Source: Argopecten irradians
Lineage: Eukaryota > Mollusca > Bivalvia > Pectinida > Pectinidae
Reading direction: 5' to 3'
DNA: 64,000 bases
Assembly: GCF_041381155.1 (NCBI RefSeq)
Contig: NC_091135.1
Location: 4,543,620-4,607,619 of the forward strand
The translations under genes were made by a program, and so were the position numbers. This document shows positions 1-13,419 of the stretch, piece after piece; the first letter of the stretch is position 1; each line of letters begins with the position of its first letter. The notes under the pieces were generated by a model, which was not told the origin of the DNA, made no database searches, and worked only from the letters and a program-made list of their open reading frames with translations.

Positions 1-1284
1 CCGCAAAAACTTTTCAAAATAAATATAAAATAAAAAGTAGAATCCTATAGTCTAGACCGCGAACTTAAATCTGTGTGAAAAACTCATTCGGCAAGAAACC
101 GCGAAATTAAGTCCGCAAAATTAAGTTGCTTTTCAAATAGTGGAAGAACGAAATCTCGATCAATATTTGGAATAATTCTGCACAAACAGGTCAATAAATT
201 AAAATAAAAACACTTTATTTTTTTAATGGAAATATTCACAAATGTTTCTATACCGTTTCGTCATTTTTATTGTGTTACTTAAGTACAAAGTTAATGTAAC
301 CAGTTTTCTGAGTTGTTTTTTCGGTGAAAGTAAATGACATTTTATTGCTTTCTGTTCGGTAGTTTACATCTTTAACGTTTTTGTAACGCCCTTTTGTTAC
401 GTGATTAGGTTGTGCTTTTACTTGCGCGTGTTGTAGTCGCAACGAAGTCCGTAGGGAAGACAGAGCGTGCGAAACAAACTAACATTTCTAAAATTGTTGT
501 GATTGATGAAATCTAAAGATAAATTACCGATAATTTGCCAGTATTGGCAATATTATATTAGCCCCAAGATAGTGTTGACATTGTCATGTCATTTGAAACA
601 TTTAAATCGGTAACGATTGGAGTTAATAGTTTGAAACCTGCATACTAGAGATACAAATCTTGCCTCAAAACATTATTGCCATGCTATTTTTTTTTCAAAC
701 CGCAAAATAGATTCCCTATAATGGATTGATCAATGTAGATAACTTCAAACCCTGGAGGATGAGATGTTTTTGTTAATTTGCAATACACTGATACTGCAAT
801 GATCATTTGGTATCAATAATATGCACACAAATTGCCTAAAGATACAGTTATTTGACTATCTGATTGATAAGTTATCGAAATGCAAGGAAGCGTAAAATTT
901 AATTTTAATTTCTGATTTTTTTTTTCTTCAAAGTAGTATGTTACTTTATTGTCTTATGCCTAACTCATCTATGGACTAATGCTTACATATATACATGTAC
1001 CAACATCCATAAAGGATACCAATTAAATTTTAATTTAATTGTAATTTGCACTAAAGTGACTGAAATCCAAAATTATCTCCGGATAATTTAAACTCACTGA
1101 AATACCCATAAAACGTTTTGAATGATAAGATGTATTTAAATACTCCTGTATGTGAGCACTCTGCATCCACTTTTACTAACAATAAATTTTAATTTTTCAC
1201 TTGACGCATATGCTTTCTAGCGAATTCATCCTTGTGATATTCTGGCATATATCACTAGTACAATATGCAACGTAGGGCGATTTT
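1..1284. other. No gene seen
   Basis: AT-rich sequence with no convincing ORF, RNA gene or repeat on either strand. Confidence 0.5.
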
Positions 1285-1436
1285 TTTATTGGCTGGAAAT
1301 ACATTGTGACGTCATGAGTTTACGTCAGTAAATGATGAAATAATAACATGATGTCAGGTTTTGAGGAACAAAATGGCGGCTTCCGATGGAGCTTCTGCAA
1401 CACATGTTGATGTTGAATTAAATCGAAATGTAGATT
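1285..1436 (+). promoter_or_regulatory. Promoter-like patch with possible short first exon
   Basis: Inverted CCAAT (ATTGG, 1288), full CRE TGACGTCA (1307), second CRE-like half-site (TTTACGTCA, 1319) and then a YY1-like AAAATGGCGGC with ATG at 1373. The frame reads MAASDGASATHVDVELNRNV and could end at donor GTAAAT (1437, phase 1) or run to TAA at 1482. No following exon was identified. Confidence 0.25.
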
Positions 1437-2202
1437 GTAAATTTAGTTATGATATTAAAAGTATCTTAAATGAATGTTTATAATATGATTTTATGAAACG
1501 AGTCGTAGAAGTTTTTATTTTTGCGAACCTTGGTTACATAAGACCGCTTATGAAACAAACACTCATGTAAGATCGTTTATGTAACATTCTCATCGGTCTA
1601 GACTGGTTATGTAAGGAATGAAGACAAAATGATACATTTTATATCTAATCCTACCTTATTCGTCTTCCAGAAATCCTTTTTGTGTTGGTGTTTTTGGTTT
1701 TGCGAAATATTTGCCATTAAGCAGTATTCAACACAGATGTATGAAGCCCATTAACACAAGCGAGGAATCGACGTGAAGATTGATACTGATTGCATTCATG
1801 GTAACTATAATTACAGCGACGTGACAAAGTAGAAAAATTAAAAGCGACATGCTGAAAATATGTGCCAATATTTCAAGAATCTTGAAATAGAAGTTTGATA
1901 GTTAGACGTGTCTGAGGCTATGACAGTGTCGTTAATCTTCCATGGGATTTCTTTCGCTCGAATCAATTTGATATTTGATTCACATGATATAGCTGTTTGC
2001 ATGTTTCCGGGAGAGCATTGCTTGAATCTGTTTCGCGTGAAGTAAGTGTTGCTGATGCATCGCTGATCTGTGTGATGGAGGCTGCATAGAGAAGAAAGGC
2101 GATTCTAGAGAGATAAAGGGAAATAAAACATACATCGGGAAAAATTACCAAAATATGAAATCTGAAGGAAGGAGAAGGGAGTCTTATCAAGTAATAATTC
2201 AA

Positions 2203-2545
2203 TTTTGCTTGTTACGAGCATTTTCATTGGCTTAAAAATTTACTTTATCAGCCTATAAAGGAAAAAATGGCGTCGCCGTGTGTGACGTTACTTCTTATTG
2301 GCTGAGATAATGGCGTAATGATTTCAAAGAAAAAAGAGTCCCAAAATAAATTTTGAGTATTGAAGAGATTATCTTTAGTAAATTGAATTATAAGAATTAA
2401 TTTTGATAAATGTTTTATGTTATGGAAATATAACACAAAAATCTGAGTGTACTATTATCATAAACAGCTTCGCGGTCCATTTAGAGTACACTCAGATTTT
2501 TGTGTTACATCTCCGTAACATAAAATATATATTCAAGTTAATCAT
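2203..2545 (+). repeat. Dispersed foldback repeat family B, copy 1
   Basis: Starts TTTTGCTTGTTACGAG, contains GGAAAAAATGGCGTCGCCGT and GGCGTAATGATTTCA, and ends in a foldback. The arms 2413-2453 and 2485-2525 are inverted repeats with a 21 bp perfect core (ACACAAAAATCTGAGTG..) around a ~31 bp loop. Related copies sit at 42112 and, inverted, at 50515. Confidence 0.75.
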
Positions 2546-3345
2546 TATATAGTGTTGGAGACGTGTAGCGTACAAAGGAAGGGGAGATAAGAAGCAGGGA
2601 AATGAATTATACAGGAAAAGAGGAGTAATGGTATGTGGTAGATCTAAAACCTAATTTTCGAAATAGCTAGGAAGCCCGATCAACTTCTGATACCTGATGA
2701 ACCAACGTAGCGAATAGTTCTTAGAATGAAAGGCTCTAGTTATAGGTACAGTTCGGCAACCACCGCCACGTGTTTGAAAGGATTAGACAATCATAGCAAG
2801 GGTGAACGTAAATCAGAAAAAAACGGAGGGGATAGGGGAATGGTCCTTTGGGAAAAATAAAAGGTTACAATATGTTTTTAAAACAATAACACGTCTCACA
2901 AAAAGCAAAGGAAACGTAAATGAGGCAGTGCAACAAATATGCATGGATACAACGGTAGCAGGCCTAGGGAGGCATTGCACTTCTATAGAACGTGACGAAT
3001 TCATTCTTATATCCGCATGTCATCCATCAATAATAGAACATTACTGCAATAATTTGTAAGTCAGCGCATCTCTCAAACGTAGATTCAAAGACATAAATTC
3101 TTTCAGTGTAATGAGAGGTTAAATAGTTCGCATACCTACATGCACAAATGTACTGAGAGATGTACATCTTCTGACTCAGCCTGACTGTTAGTAGTGACAT
3201 ATTTGAACTTGATGACAAACTGATAAGAACTAGGCGACCTTACTCTGACTACGAAAATACGAGGACACATACAACCGTGGGGAAGCAGCAACTCAAAACA
3301 ATACAACAGAACGTAAAATAATGATTGCAATACTGGTTGAATGGT

Positions 3346-3891
3346 TTTTGTATCTTTACAATATGGTTACATAGTAGATACCTTATCTTTGTATCTTTAC
3401 AATACTGGTCACACGGTAGATACCTGATCCTTTTATCTTTACAATATGGTTACATGGTATATACATATACATGATCTTTGTATCTTTACAATATGGTTAC
3501 ATGGTAGATACATATACTTTATCTTTGTATCTTTACAATATGGTTACATGGTATATACATATACTTGATCTTTGTATCTTTACAATATGGTTACATGGTA
3601 TATACATATACATGATCTTTGTATCTTTACAATATGGTTACATGGTATATACATATACATGATCTTTGTATCTTTACAATATGGTTACATGGTAGATACA
3701 TATACTTTATCTTTGTATCTTTACAATATGGTTACATGGTAAATACATATACCTGATCTTTGTATCTTTACAATATGGTTACATGGTAAATACATATACC
3801 TGATCTTTGTATCTTTACAATATGGTTACATGGTAGATACCTGGTATTTGTATCTTTATGATACTGGTCACACGGTAGATATACCTGATCT
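3346..3891. repeat. Minisatellite, ~12 units of 42-47 bp
   Basis: Unit is roughly TTTGTATCTTTACAATATGG TTACATGGTAKATACATATAC WTGATC. Outer units are shorter and carry actggtcacacgg in place of atggttacatgg, so the array is homogenised in the centre and diverged at both ends. Repetitive open frames across it are artefacts. Confidence 0.95.
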
Positions 3892-3999
3892 TATACTTGT
3901 TTCTTATTGGTGTCTCGTCTCAATTAGCTGATACCGGGGTCTGTGGATGGTAGCATGTCCTAGTAGCAGAAAGGACAAATTGATATAAAAATATTCCAA

Positions 4000-5660
4000 C
4001 TTGACCATATTGTTTGAAACGAAGGAAATGTTTTATACGTTTAACACGTTTTGTTTCGTGCTATTATTTAATTGCATGCTATCTAATATCCTGCTAATGA
4101 CGTTAACAATTTTCGTACAACGACAACAAAACACAATCGTAAATCTCCGATATTAGTGGTCAACAGTTCTCTTTTATATTGTCATAGTATTGGTTCTGCA
4201 CGGAAAAAGTGATTGTGATCTCATGATATTTGTCATTGACATCTTCTGGAAATGCCATATCGATTTCGTTTCAGATGTTATTTCATCAATTTTATTTCGA
4301 AGTCACACCATAACTTACCAAACTTACACAATGATAAAATCACATTTTTATTTCCATAATAATTTTTTATTTATTTTGTTTTTAAACACAGCTTAAACAT
4401 TTGAGGTTTGTGCAGAAACGATATTTTAGTGTAACGGATATTGAGGCGCTTATATAATTTTGAAACTTTATTTTTGAAAATGTACAAAGTCAGATTTATA
4501 GCAGACGTAATGTCGAGATAGGCTTTATATTGGACAGGGTACAGACCCTGAAGAGAGATCTTCCTCGATAGATGAGAGTGTCATCGCGAGTATATAAAAT
4601 GTACTGCCTAGATCGTGTCACCGCAGAAATTGCAAAAAATTACATTTTTAATTGCATTTCACATTCAACGAAGCATCCACTCGCGCTGATTGGAGCGATT
4701 GATGAAATAGGCGACGGAAGATGAGAGATCTAATGCATTATACACATTCATCCTAATGTCGTTATTTAAAGAAAAAGACGGCTGTGGATAAGCCGCAGGC
4801 TAAACTAGACGATAATTGATCATAAAATCACAACAAATTAACATATTTTTAGAAATGAAATAGATTTTTAAAGTTTTTCTTTTTTTTCTTTTTTAGAATC
4901 AATACCTTACACAACGCTAATGGATTGCAGAAGATAAACATCGCCGTAAAGTAAGAACTCGCGTAGACTGGCACCAGTCCATGACTTCGACACAGGTAAT
5001 AAATTTTCAATTTAAGTTTGAAACGAAAAAAAAGTAACCAGAGTCTAATTTCAGAAAAATATATAAATTAAAATAAATGGCGTCATATCTATAGTGAAGA
5101 TGACACCTCTTCGTTTGTAAATTCAATATAATACTTATCACTTCATCTAATCTTCTAAACAAATGCACCGAATACATATAAATCGGCAAAAGAAATTTGT
5201 CTAGCGCGTCAACATTAAAATTCAAATAATAATATACTGACTACTTAAAGCCGAGATATCAGATCCTCAAGTGAACAACAGGCCACAGAGATTATTTTTC
5301 ATGAGAAATTGTCGACTGTCTATTTAATAAGTGAATTTAACGTAGACGTATGTGAGGTGGAGTTTGTGTTCAGTGAAAAAGCTAATATTACGTAGTTATA
5401 ACTGTCAAAGCGAAGACTTTAGACGGGCCATGATAATAGAAGCATCTAAAGTGTTAAACTTGGCAAATATAAACTAAATAAATACAAATATAACACTATT
5501 GGTTGATTTCAGTATATTATGTTTATGCCGGTCGGAATATACTTTTACAAAGCAAGAAAAAATATCAAAAACCAGCAGCTGCGTCAAAATAGTTTTATTC
5601 ATTTCGCTTCTGCTATACATGAACAGTGAACACCTTTGATCATAAGCAATTTTTTTTCAG
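4000..5660. other. No gene seen
   Basis: AT-rich spacer. Short open frames here have neither family resemblance nor coding-like composition. Confidence 0.5.
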
Positions 5661-5664
5661 TTTT

Positions 5665-6060
5665 ACAAAGCAAGGGCATGTGGTCACTTTTTCTTGAATG
5701 CTGCTTAGTTTGAGATCTTTGGTGGCATGCTTCACTGAAATAGCACTATAAAAAGAGGAGGCACGAAATCATAAGGAGACAACACGCACATATCAATACA
5801 TTTTTGTTGTTGATTATTTCAACGTCCTATTAACGGACAGTGCAATGTAAGGACGTGCGAGGTGCATGTTTTGAGAGACTGCGGTATAGTTGAACTCTTG
5901 CCCTTTTTGAAGTGCTATATTACTGAAGCATGTCGCCCAAGACACTAAGCAACACACCCGGAACCTCTCAAAACATTGTCATTTACATACGCAACACAAT
6001 GTTTACCAGGGAAGTCCTTCTTATTGATCCTAACTGTTAATTGGACATTAATTTTCATCA
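5665..6060. repeat. Family A repeat fragments, inverted pair
   Basis: A plus-orientation internal part (ATAGCACTATAAAAAGAGG near 5740) is followed by a minus-orientation tail (caacgtcctattaac, acgtgcgaggtgcatgtttt) and, from about 5965, a plus-orientation tail (acctctcaaaaca .. taactgttaattggac). The two tails form an imperfect palindrome. Confidence 0.6.
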
Positions 6061-6424
6061 ACCAACCAATCAATCTTAACGTTAATTTCGTTTTGTTTTC
6101 CGAAACATTCTATGTTTTGAGTCAACAGGGATATACATGGTAGTGCTTTCTTTTTTGGAAACATGTTACCAAAAGCATTGAGGTTAACGTAGAGTTAGCA
6201 GGTAAATCTACGACGGTCCGCATGCATGTGTAATAGTTTTGTAAGGGAGTCCATGTTGACTTCAGTATATACATACGGTGTTTCTTGTGATATCGGGAAA
6301 TGTTGTGTATATTGTAGTATTTTGTTGTTGGAAAATATGTTCTTTGGCATTTAAATTAACATTGTTGCGCTCGCGTCCCTACTTGGGAGTGCGCATTTCT
6401 ATTGTTTTTATATCAGTTAGTCGG

Positions 6425-6690
6425 TTGGGTGATTACATTAACGTCATATGAACAGCCAGGACCATTTATGGGAACTGCCTTCCGTGTATGTGAAGAGTTG
6501 CGATGTAAATGTCGGTATATTTGGGATGCTGTGGTATATATGGGTCGTGCCTTCTTGTCATATTGCCTTTTTATAGTGCTATCTAACTATCTATACAAGC
6601 ACACCAAACTCGGTTGCTTTACACTAACATCGGGTAAACCAGTCGTCCCACTTCATTTATGGTGACCGTTAAGCAGCAGCAGAAATATAT
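6425..6690 (-). repeat. Family A repeat fragment
   Basis: On the minus strand it shows tataaaaaggcaatatgaca, preceded by the cgctgctgctta-type block and followed by the taacgt-type tail. Signature (reverse) CCTTTTTATAGTGCTATC at 6565. Confidence 0.55.
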
Positions 6691-7539
6691 TGTCCTTACA
6701 GTTTACGTTTGTAAAGCCACTTCGTGAAATGCATATGATTTGTTTCTTATTTACGAATCTATATATTATGTCACACGGATTTCACATTTTTTCTGTATCA
6801 CAGACAGTATCATCTCTAAGGCTGGGAACATCGTTTCCGTTTCTATTGGTACCATCTCAGTATCAGCATATAAACATCTTTTATCTTTATTTGCTCCGTG
6901 TTCCAAACTTCAAATTCATTCTTGTTAATGTAATTATCATGTCAACACTGATTTCTTATATATCAGAAAGCCACCAGTTCCACTTTGTTCTGATACAATA
7001 TATATTAATTCATACTTTCGTGTATGGTATGTGAACTGCACAACAACTGCAGTTAATGGTCCGATAGACAGACAAACACTCCATCAAAGCTTTCCCGTAA
7101 CACTGATGGGCTCCAGTTATTGCATACTTACGTCAATATTATATTATATTGGATAATTACTTTGTATTTGTAGAAAAGGTCCATGTCTACATCACTTCGC
7201 CAATATCACTGTGAAGTTGAGTTTTTATCCCCGTTCTTTCCTTTGCATCTATCGCCATTCTGACTCGCCCGACTCGCCTCGTCTGCGCGTGGTGGCCGGA
7301 AAATTCATGAAACAGCAGAACCGTGTCTACCTAGAACCTAAAAATACAAGATCAGCCAAGATAAAAACATCACAAATACAAGTTTTAGGAGTGCTTTAAT
7401 ACCGCCCTAGACAATTATCTGAGAGGTTTTGCTTGTAATTGTTCGTATAGATGTTATACAGTTAATACACACCGCAAGAGAGTGGTTCCATTACGTTAGG
7501 TTGGCAAAGTCCCCAATATATCGGCAACGGCACATAGGG

Positions 7540-7870
7540 GGCGCCACCGGACTGACCGGTCCCTGCAACAGGTGGCGCCTTTAAGGAAATCGTATCACAG
7601 GATGTAGTTTACCGACATGGTTGATCATGAACAAAAAAGGCGCCTTATAATTCTACGATGTGAGGTGCAATCAGATTTGCTGCATACGGGGATTGTCCTC
7701 GCTGATTTACAAAAAGATCCCGAGATAAAATTAACTCTGAATGGATCTCACGAGAGAGGTCGCCATCTTTGTTATATGATTTTATAACCAATGGAAAGAG
7801 GGCGCCAACCTTTGTCGATGTCAATTTCCTAGCCAATCATACTCACATAAAAGAGGGCGCTACCCTTTGT
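7540..7870. other. Cluster of GGCGCC and AGAGGGCGCC-type motifs
   Basis: GGCGCC at 7540, 7574, 7639 and 7801, plus GGCGCT at 7856. Three of the sites share a longer form, AGAGG(G/T)CGCCA-C-TTTGT, near 7755, 7796 and 7852. CCAAT-type boxes (accaatgg, gccaatca) are interspersed. No ORF of note. It could be a regulatory element or a repeat. Confidence 0.35.
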
Positions 7871-7964
7871 CCCGATATTTATTAATATATAAAAAATTAC
7901 CCCACAGCTGTGTAACGGATATTCAGAAAGGCTCAATGGAGTATGCTTGCGATTTCCGACGTTT

Positions 7965-8135
7965 GATTGGCCTATTGGACTTGACGTCATATTAACAGCC
8001 GAGGTCATTTCAAACAGACGGGCTCCCCAATATGTACAGTTTATGTAGTTTGAGGCTGCGGTAAATTCGTGTTGTATCTCTTTTATAGTGCTACCCTCTG
8101 ACGCATGCCACTAATGATAACAAAGAGCATGACCC
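7965..8135 (-). repeat. Family A repeat fragment
   Basis: Reverse-orientation tail (attaacagccgaggtcattt), CTGCGGTAAATTCGTGTTGT and TTTTATAGTGCTACC, as in the other copies. Confidence 0.55.
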
Positions 8136-9067
8136 ATCGAGAACTAATGCTTTTTGTCTTTTAGTCGAACTTAACTCAAATTTAAATAACCGGCAGATTT
8201 TGTATTTTGATGGTCTTGAATACATTCTTTATTATATAATCTAGGTAAAGAACATCGGATACTTTGATCAGTCTAAACACAGTCCTATCATATAGCAAGT
8301 TGTTCAATGGGAATGCTTCGCTTTTATCACGAATATTAAACATTTTTTACCAGTGAATTAATATCAATGGTGTATTAAATCGACTATTTGTTGAAAGATG
8401 TACATGTATAATTATTTTAGTCAATAAAAACGTATCCGACATTCTAAAAGAAAACGTTACAATTTCTAAGGGAGAATCACAGCACCCTGTTTAATATTAC
8501 GTAATATTCTGCTTTAATTTATTTGGAAAATAGTGCCAGTCAGGGCGCTTTTTCAGTCACCTATGGTTATTGTTTTGATTTGATTATTGACATTTATTAA
8601 GATCATCCCCATGCAATAGATTACCATTTATCGACTACATAAGTATTTAAGGTTTTTGTTAACATGAAGCGAGTTTACATGTTTGCTTCCTGAACTTAAG
8701 GTATTATATATAGTTTAAAAAACATGATGGCAAACTTCTAATTTTTTGTGTTCCAGAGTTTATCGTCATATACGGTATCGTAACCATAGCATTAGCAATT
8801 GCTGGTTGATGAAGTACAATACATATGTACGTAGATGAAAACTGTAAAACTATTAAATTAGGTTTAAGCATGACTTCTTAAGATCATCTTTATTTCCTGC
8901 TGTTATATATACCAATCAAGTGTCGAGAAATACCTTTAAAACCAAAACATATGCAAGTGGGTTTTTACCTACCGATCAGAACATTTGTTACTGAAACACA
9001 CGGGACAAATCAGTTGTCCAACTAATTAGTTATCCAACCCCCATCTCCCCCTTTTCTTTTCTTTTTA

Positions 9068-9575
9068 GCTGATCGCTAAGCAAGTGTACCTGCAGGTAGG
9101 GCGTTAGAATCATACCTGCTGCCCCTATTGCATGATCGTAAAAGGCGACTAAATTTAGAATTTTATCTTTTCTCTTCTTCATCACTGACTTTATGTTTCC
9201 TAAGGCCTTCCTTGGCACCGCCTTACTGTTGGCCTTGAGTTGAGCGTTCTCCCCTGCGAGGTTGGCTCTGGATTCTATCCCATGGCTGAGACACACCAAA
9301 GTCTATAATAGTGGTAATTTCTGCTGCTGCTTAGCGCTCAGCAAACAGGGAGTGGGACGACTGGTTCGCCTGTTGTCAGTATGGTGTCTTAGGCGGCATG
9401 CTTCAGTGATATAGCACTATAAAAAGAACAATAGTTCCACTAAACATGAAGACACAACACGAACACACCACAGTCTCCCAAAACACGCACCTCGCACTTC
9501 ACACACGCTACACACTGCATACACGGGAGGCCGTCCTTGCATGACCCTGACTGTTAATAGGACGTTAAAATAATT
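9068..9575 (+). repeat. Family A repeat, nearly full length
   Basis: Best reference copy, ~500 bp. Head: agggcgttagaatcatacct, aaaggcgactaaatttag. Middle: gctgcttagcgctcagca, GATATAGCACTATAAAAAG. End: ctcccaaaacacgcacctcg, then TGTTAATAGGACGTTAAA and an A/C-rich tail. No coding capacity. Confidence 0.75.
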
Positions 9576-9659
9576 AAACAAACAAACAAAAAAACAAAGC
9601 TAAGCAAGACATATAGTTTGTTTCTAGGATCTTTTCTTTTCTTCCAAAAAAAACTTTCT

Positions 9660-9990
9660 TCTTCACAACGTGGTCAGTCCCCTGGCCGAGACACACCATG
9701 TTCGCTGAAATCGATAGTTCATGCTACTTCTTAGCGCTCAGCAGTAAGGGATGACTGGTTCGTTCGTTGTCAGTATAATGTGACCAAATGTGTTGTGTTG
9801 CTTGGTGTCTTCGGCGGCATACTGCAATGATATAGCACTATAAAAAGGCGGTAGTTCCACTGTACATGAAGACCTAACTCAAATATACCGCAGGCTCCCA
9901 AAACACGCATCTCGCACTTTAAAAAACGCAAGACACCACATGCAACGGGAGGCCGTGCTTAAATGTCCTTGGCTGTTACTAGGACGTTAA
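9660..9990 (+). repeat. Family A repeat, 5'-truncated
   Basis: Runs from ctggccgagacacaccatg through ttagcgctcagcag and GATATAGCACTATAAAAAGG to GGCTGTTACTAGGACGTTAA. Directly follows the fuller copy in the same orientation. Confidence 0.75.
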
Positions 9991-10017
9991 TATTATCACC
10001 CAAATCAAATCATGTTA

Positions 10018-10110
10018 CGGGAGACGTTAGAAAGTTGAAAGTCCGTAAGGCTGAAAAGAAAATCCTAAATTTAGTCACCTTTTATTACATCGTGCAATAT
10101 AATACTTAAT
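10018..10110 (-). repeat. Family A repeat head fragment, inverted
   Basis: gggagacgttagaaa and aatcctaaatttagtcacct read as the reverse of the family head. It forms a tail-to-tail arrangement with the preceding copy. Confidence 0.5.
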
Positions 10111-10559
10111 GCCAATGAGATACTGGCTTTTGATTGAAAATTAAGTGCAAAAACCACAAAGAGTATTATATACTTTACCCATGTTTCTAACGGTTTGGAT
10201 TGTCTATTCGACTTCTTATTAAAATTGATGTTGATGTTCTTTTGTTGTGTTATTATCAAGTGCTAAATTGATAACAACCAACCGACCGACCACAAGAAAA
10301 AAACGTTCCCGCACATACATATACCATGAATGTATGAAAGGGACATATCGTGACTTGTTTGCATAGTATAGCTCCAAGAGATAGAAGAAAAAAAACTAAT
10401 ATACTTGTAGCTTTAACAATTAAACGCAGTGGGAAATCCATGAGTCTTGACATTTCAATCGAGGATAAACCACTTTAACCTTAAAAATGTGGAAAGATTG
10501 TCTAGCTTGGAATAAGCTTGCTAGACAGTGATGTCAGTTGCATTTAACTCGATAAAACT

Positions 10560-10760
10560 CGTGTGCCTGCTCTCCGACCAGAGCGACGCCGAACGCAGTT
10601 ATAGAGAAAATTCCTCCAACGGAGTTAACCGCCTTTCTGGTCCCAATAATCTCATCTGAATCAAGAGCAGTCTATTTTTCAATCCGACAGCCGGTCCGGG
10701 GATCCGGAGTAATACCTTAAGACTGCGACCCGCCGAGGGGAGCATGGCATCCAGTACTGG
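10560..10760. other. GC-rich patch without assigned function
   Basis: Contains agagcgacgccgaacgcagt, gccggtccggggatccggag and gcgacccgccgagggg, much richer in G+C than its surroundings. A 72-codon minus frame covers it but resembles no family I know. Could be a relic exon or an insertion. Confidence 0.3.
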
Positions 10761-11546
10761 AGGAATTACATAGTATAATGCAATGATGTTGAGTACAAAG
10801 TAATCATTTATCTTCACACAAATAGTAGAATATATTTAAGGAGTTTGCGGAATAATACAAAAATCTTTAATTACTATAAGTTTGTAAAAACACTGTTGAG
10901 CTCTTTAAGTATTTGTTTATGATCTCTTTGGTTAATGTACATGTTCACTAGGTGATGTAAAAACAGCAACGTAATGGTTATTTAACCTAGATCTGTATGG
11001 TGGGTGAAGCAGGGAACGTTTACTCCTTTTTAACACCTGGTTTGGGTTCTATTCTTGTTCCATTGTTTGCCCAAAACGACACCGTATCAGCATCGTATTC
11101 ACAGTTATCCAGTGCTTACATCAATCGTATTTAACCATCTGTGAGATATACTAGAACCCTGTACCAACCCTTTAAATGACTTAAGGTGTTGACGGAAGCT
11201 TGAAAAAATTCAATTCTGTATCAGAAATATAAATGTTTTCCATCATATGATAAAGTACTGATGCTTTAAGATATACTCACCTTTTGATTAGTCGATTATG
11301 GGGTAATACCGAAATTGTTAGAAACAGTTCCCTTTGCAATGTGCGTTTGTTGACAAAACATTCGAAAAGATATTGCACAAGGAAGAATGCGATTCATTAT
11401 TTCGGAGGATATGCGACAAAACTTGAATAAAGATGTACGTTAAAACTTCAATTCCCTATATTTTGCGATAGCTAGAGAGCTTAATAATTGCGCATGCCTG
11501 TAAATCTGTTCCGTCCATTTGTCGAAACAACGTATTAGAATTATAC

Positions 11547-11876
11547 TCATGCTGGTCCAATAACATTATTCCTAGCATCGTCATTCGTTTTATTACTTGT
11601 AAATCCTACTAACATTTCCACTGAAACAGTATTTCCTTTGGTCTTGACACTGATGTGATCATTGAACCCCTTTGAGGAAGGGACTCTGTTACCTGTCCGT
11701 GATACATTATATTTTATAACAAAAAGAGTGTCTTTAGAGTGACATGACTGTGGTTCGACTGTTACAAGGTGAAATTGCTGCAAAACGAGTCTCTGTTGTA
11801 TATTCATTAAGATAACACTATTATGAAGGCCAGAACATCCGCTATCACAAGGAAATGTCACAAGAGCAGACGACAA
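11547..11876 (-). CDS. Orphan open frame, possible terminal exon
   Basis: 109 codons open to TGA without an ATG at the start; a weak acceptor (ttatttaag) lies just upstream. The content (FPCDSGCSGLHN.., VEPQSCHSKDTLFVIKYNVS) looks more protein-like than the surrounding AT-rich DNA and is beta-strand-like, but no family is recognised and no partner exon or poly(A) signal was found. It may be chance or a relic. Confidence 0.2.
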   Translation of the reverse strand: MSSALVTFPCDSGCSGLHNSVILMNIQQRLVLQQFHLVTVEPQSCHSKDTLFVIKYNVSRTGNRVPSSKGFNDHISVKTKGNTVSVEMLVGFTSNKTNDDARNNVIGPA

Positions 11877-13419
11877 AAGTCGTTCTTAAATAACCGCCGC
11901 TTTTGTTTAGACGGTATTCAATATACAACTAAACCAAGTTCAAAAACATTCTCCAATGTCGAAATAAATTAGAATATGAACAGAAATGAATACTCTATTT
12001 CTATTAGTCAAGTATATTTTTGTGGAACTCAGGGATTCTGGTAAGAGTTTAGTTACACCAGTATCCATATTCATGAGGCGTGAATTAAAAAATATTAATT
12101 AAATTCCAGACTGATAATACATATAAAGTGAACTATTACCCGGTAATATTTAACAATAGCAATTAAGGTTAACATCTACTTCAATAATAAAAAAATAATT
12201 AAAATTGATCCATGATAGATGATTTAGAGATAAACATAATTTGACATGTTATTTCACTTTTAAACATTTATATAATTCATTGGAAACCAATTTGTTCATA
12301 CACGATGTACTTTCTTGAATGACAATGTAAGCTCACAAGTTTTAAAACAACGTCTTATTGTTTGTAGGTGGCGTTGCTTCTATTACGATCAGGTCCTTAT
12401 TCATATTATCTAGACAAATAGTTAACTGGTGCCATGGGCAATGATAGTAATTCTTCATAGAATTTCGCTAATAGGAAAGCATTGAACAATCAATTATACA
12501 TACATTGTAAGACCTTTCCTCTAAATCCATTAAATACTTCACACGACGCAAAATTTTGAAATAAAGAAGTGATGTTTCTACTGGTGTAAGGTTTGGTTTC
12601 TTGCTTTTTCTTTACAATTTTATTAACCTCATTACTTAAAACGGTCTCCTCCGAGGTACCATTGATACTATTGGTTTCAAATCAGTATTGATTTCTTTAT
12701 TTTATGTTGTCCTATACAAAGAACCTGTTTTATGTTAAAATGAAATAATTCCATCTAAACATTAGACATAATGCTATTCACAGATTGGTATTTTTGGAAT
12801 AACTGGAAGCAGATCAGGACAGATAGGTTGCTTTTGAAATATCAGTCTGAAATCAGCCTTTTACAGTCTCGCTATCCGAGAGGTCTCCACAGATACGTCA
12901 GAAGCGCAGAAACGTTCATATGCATAAATATATATTGAAAACATCTCCATAATTCTTTGTCTACTACGAAAGACAAAATCGATGATTACAGAACACAAAT
13001 TGATTAGCGCAATAAAAACAAAACCAGACCATGCTGCTCACCAATGTGCTCACCACAGCTGTCCAATTGTGGCGGGAACTGCAGGATTTATTCATAAAAA
13101 GGCAGACGACATAGCACGTGATCACGCGCCAAACCGTTAAATATTTGATATCCGGGACGCCAATACTATTTGTCTGGCTTGATACACATAATCAAGTTCA
13201 GTAATTATGGTTGTTTTGTACATATAGAACATTATGATCAGATGTTGAACGTCCGGTCCCTCTACACTTTACCAATGCATTATCAAGGCACAATTATAAA
13301 ACATTGGGTGTTCCCGTTGCAGCGTGGTCCTAATAGAAATTGATAAAGTAGAATATTTATCCTATTTTGGGGGAAAAGTTTAAAACTTTTCTTCTGAAAC
13401 CATCCTATCAAGCTAACCA

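Noticed and set aside
3471..3662. Repetitive 63-codon open frame
   Set aside because: It is a read-through of the minisatellite; the repeating Tyr/Met pattern comes from the DNA unit.
3346..3891. CRISPR-like regular repeat
   Set aside because: No unique spacers; contiguous minisatellite units in a eukaryotic genome.
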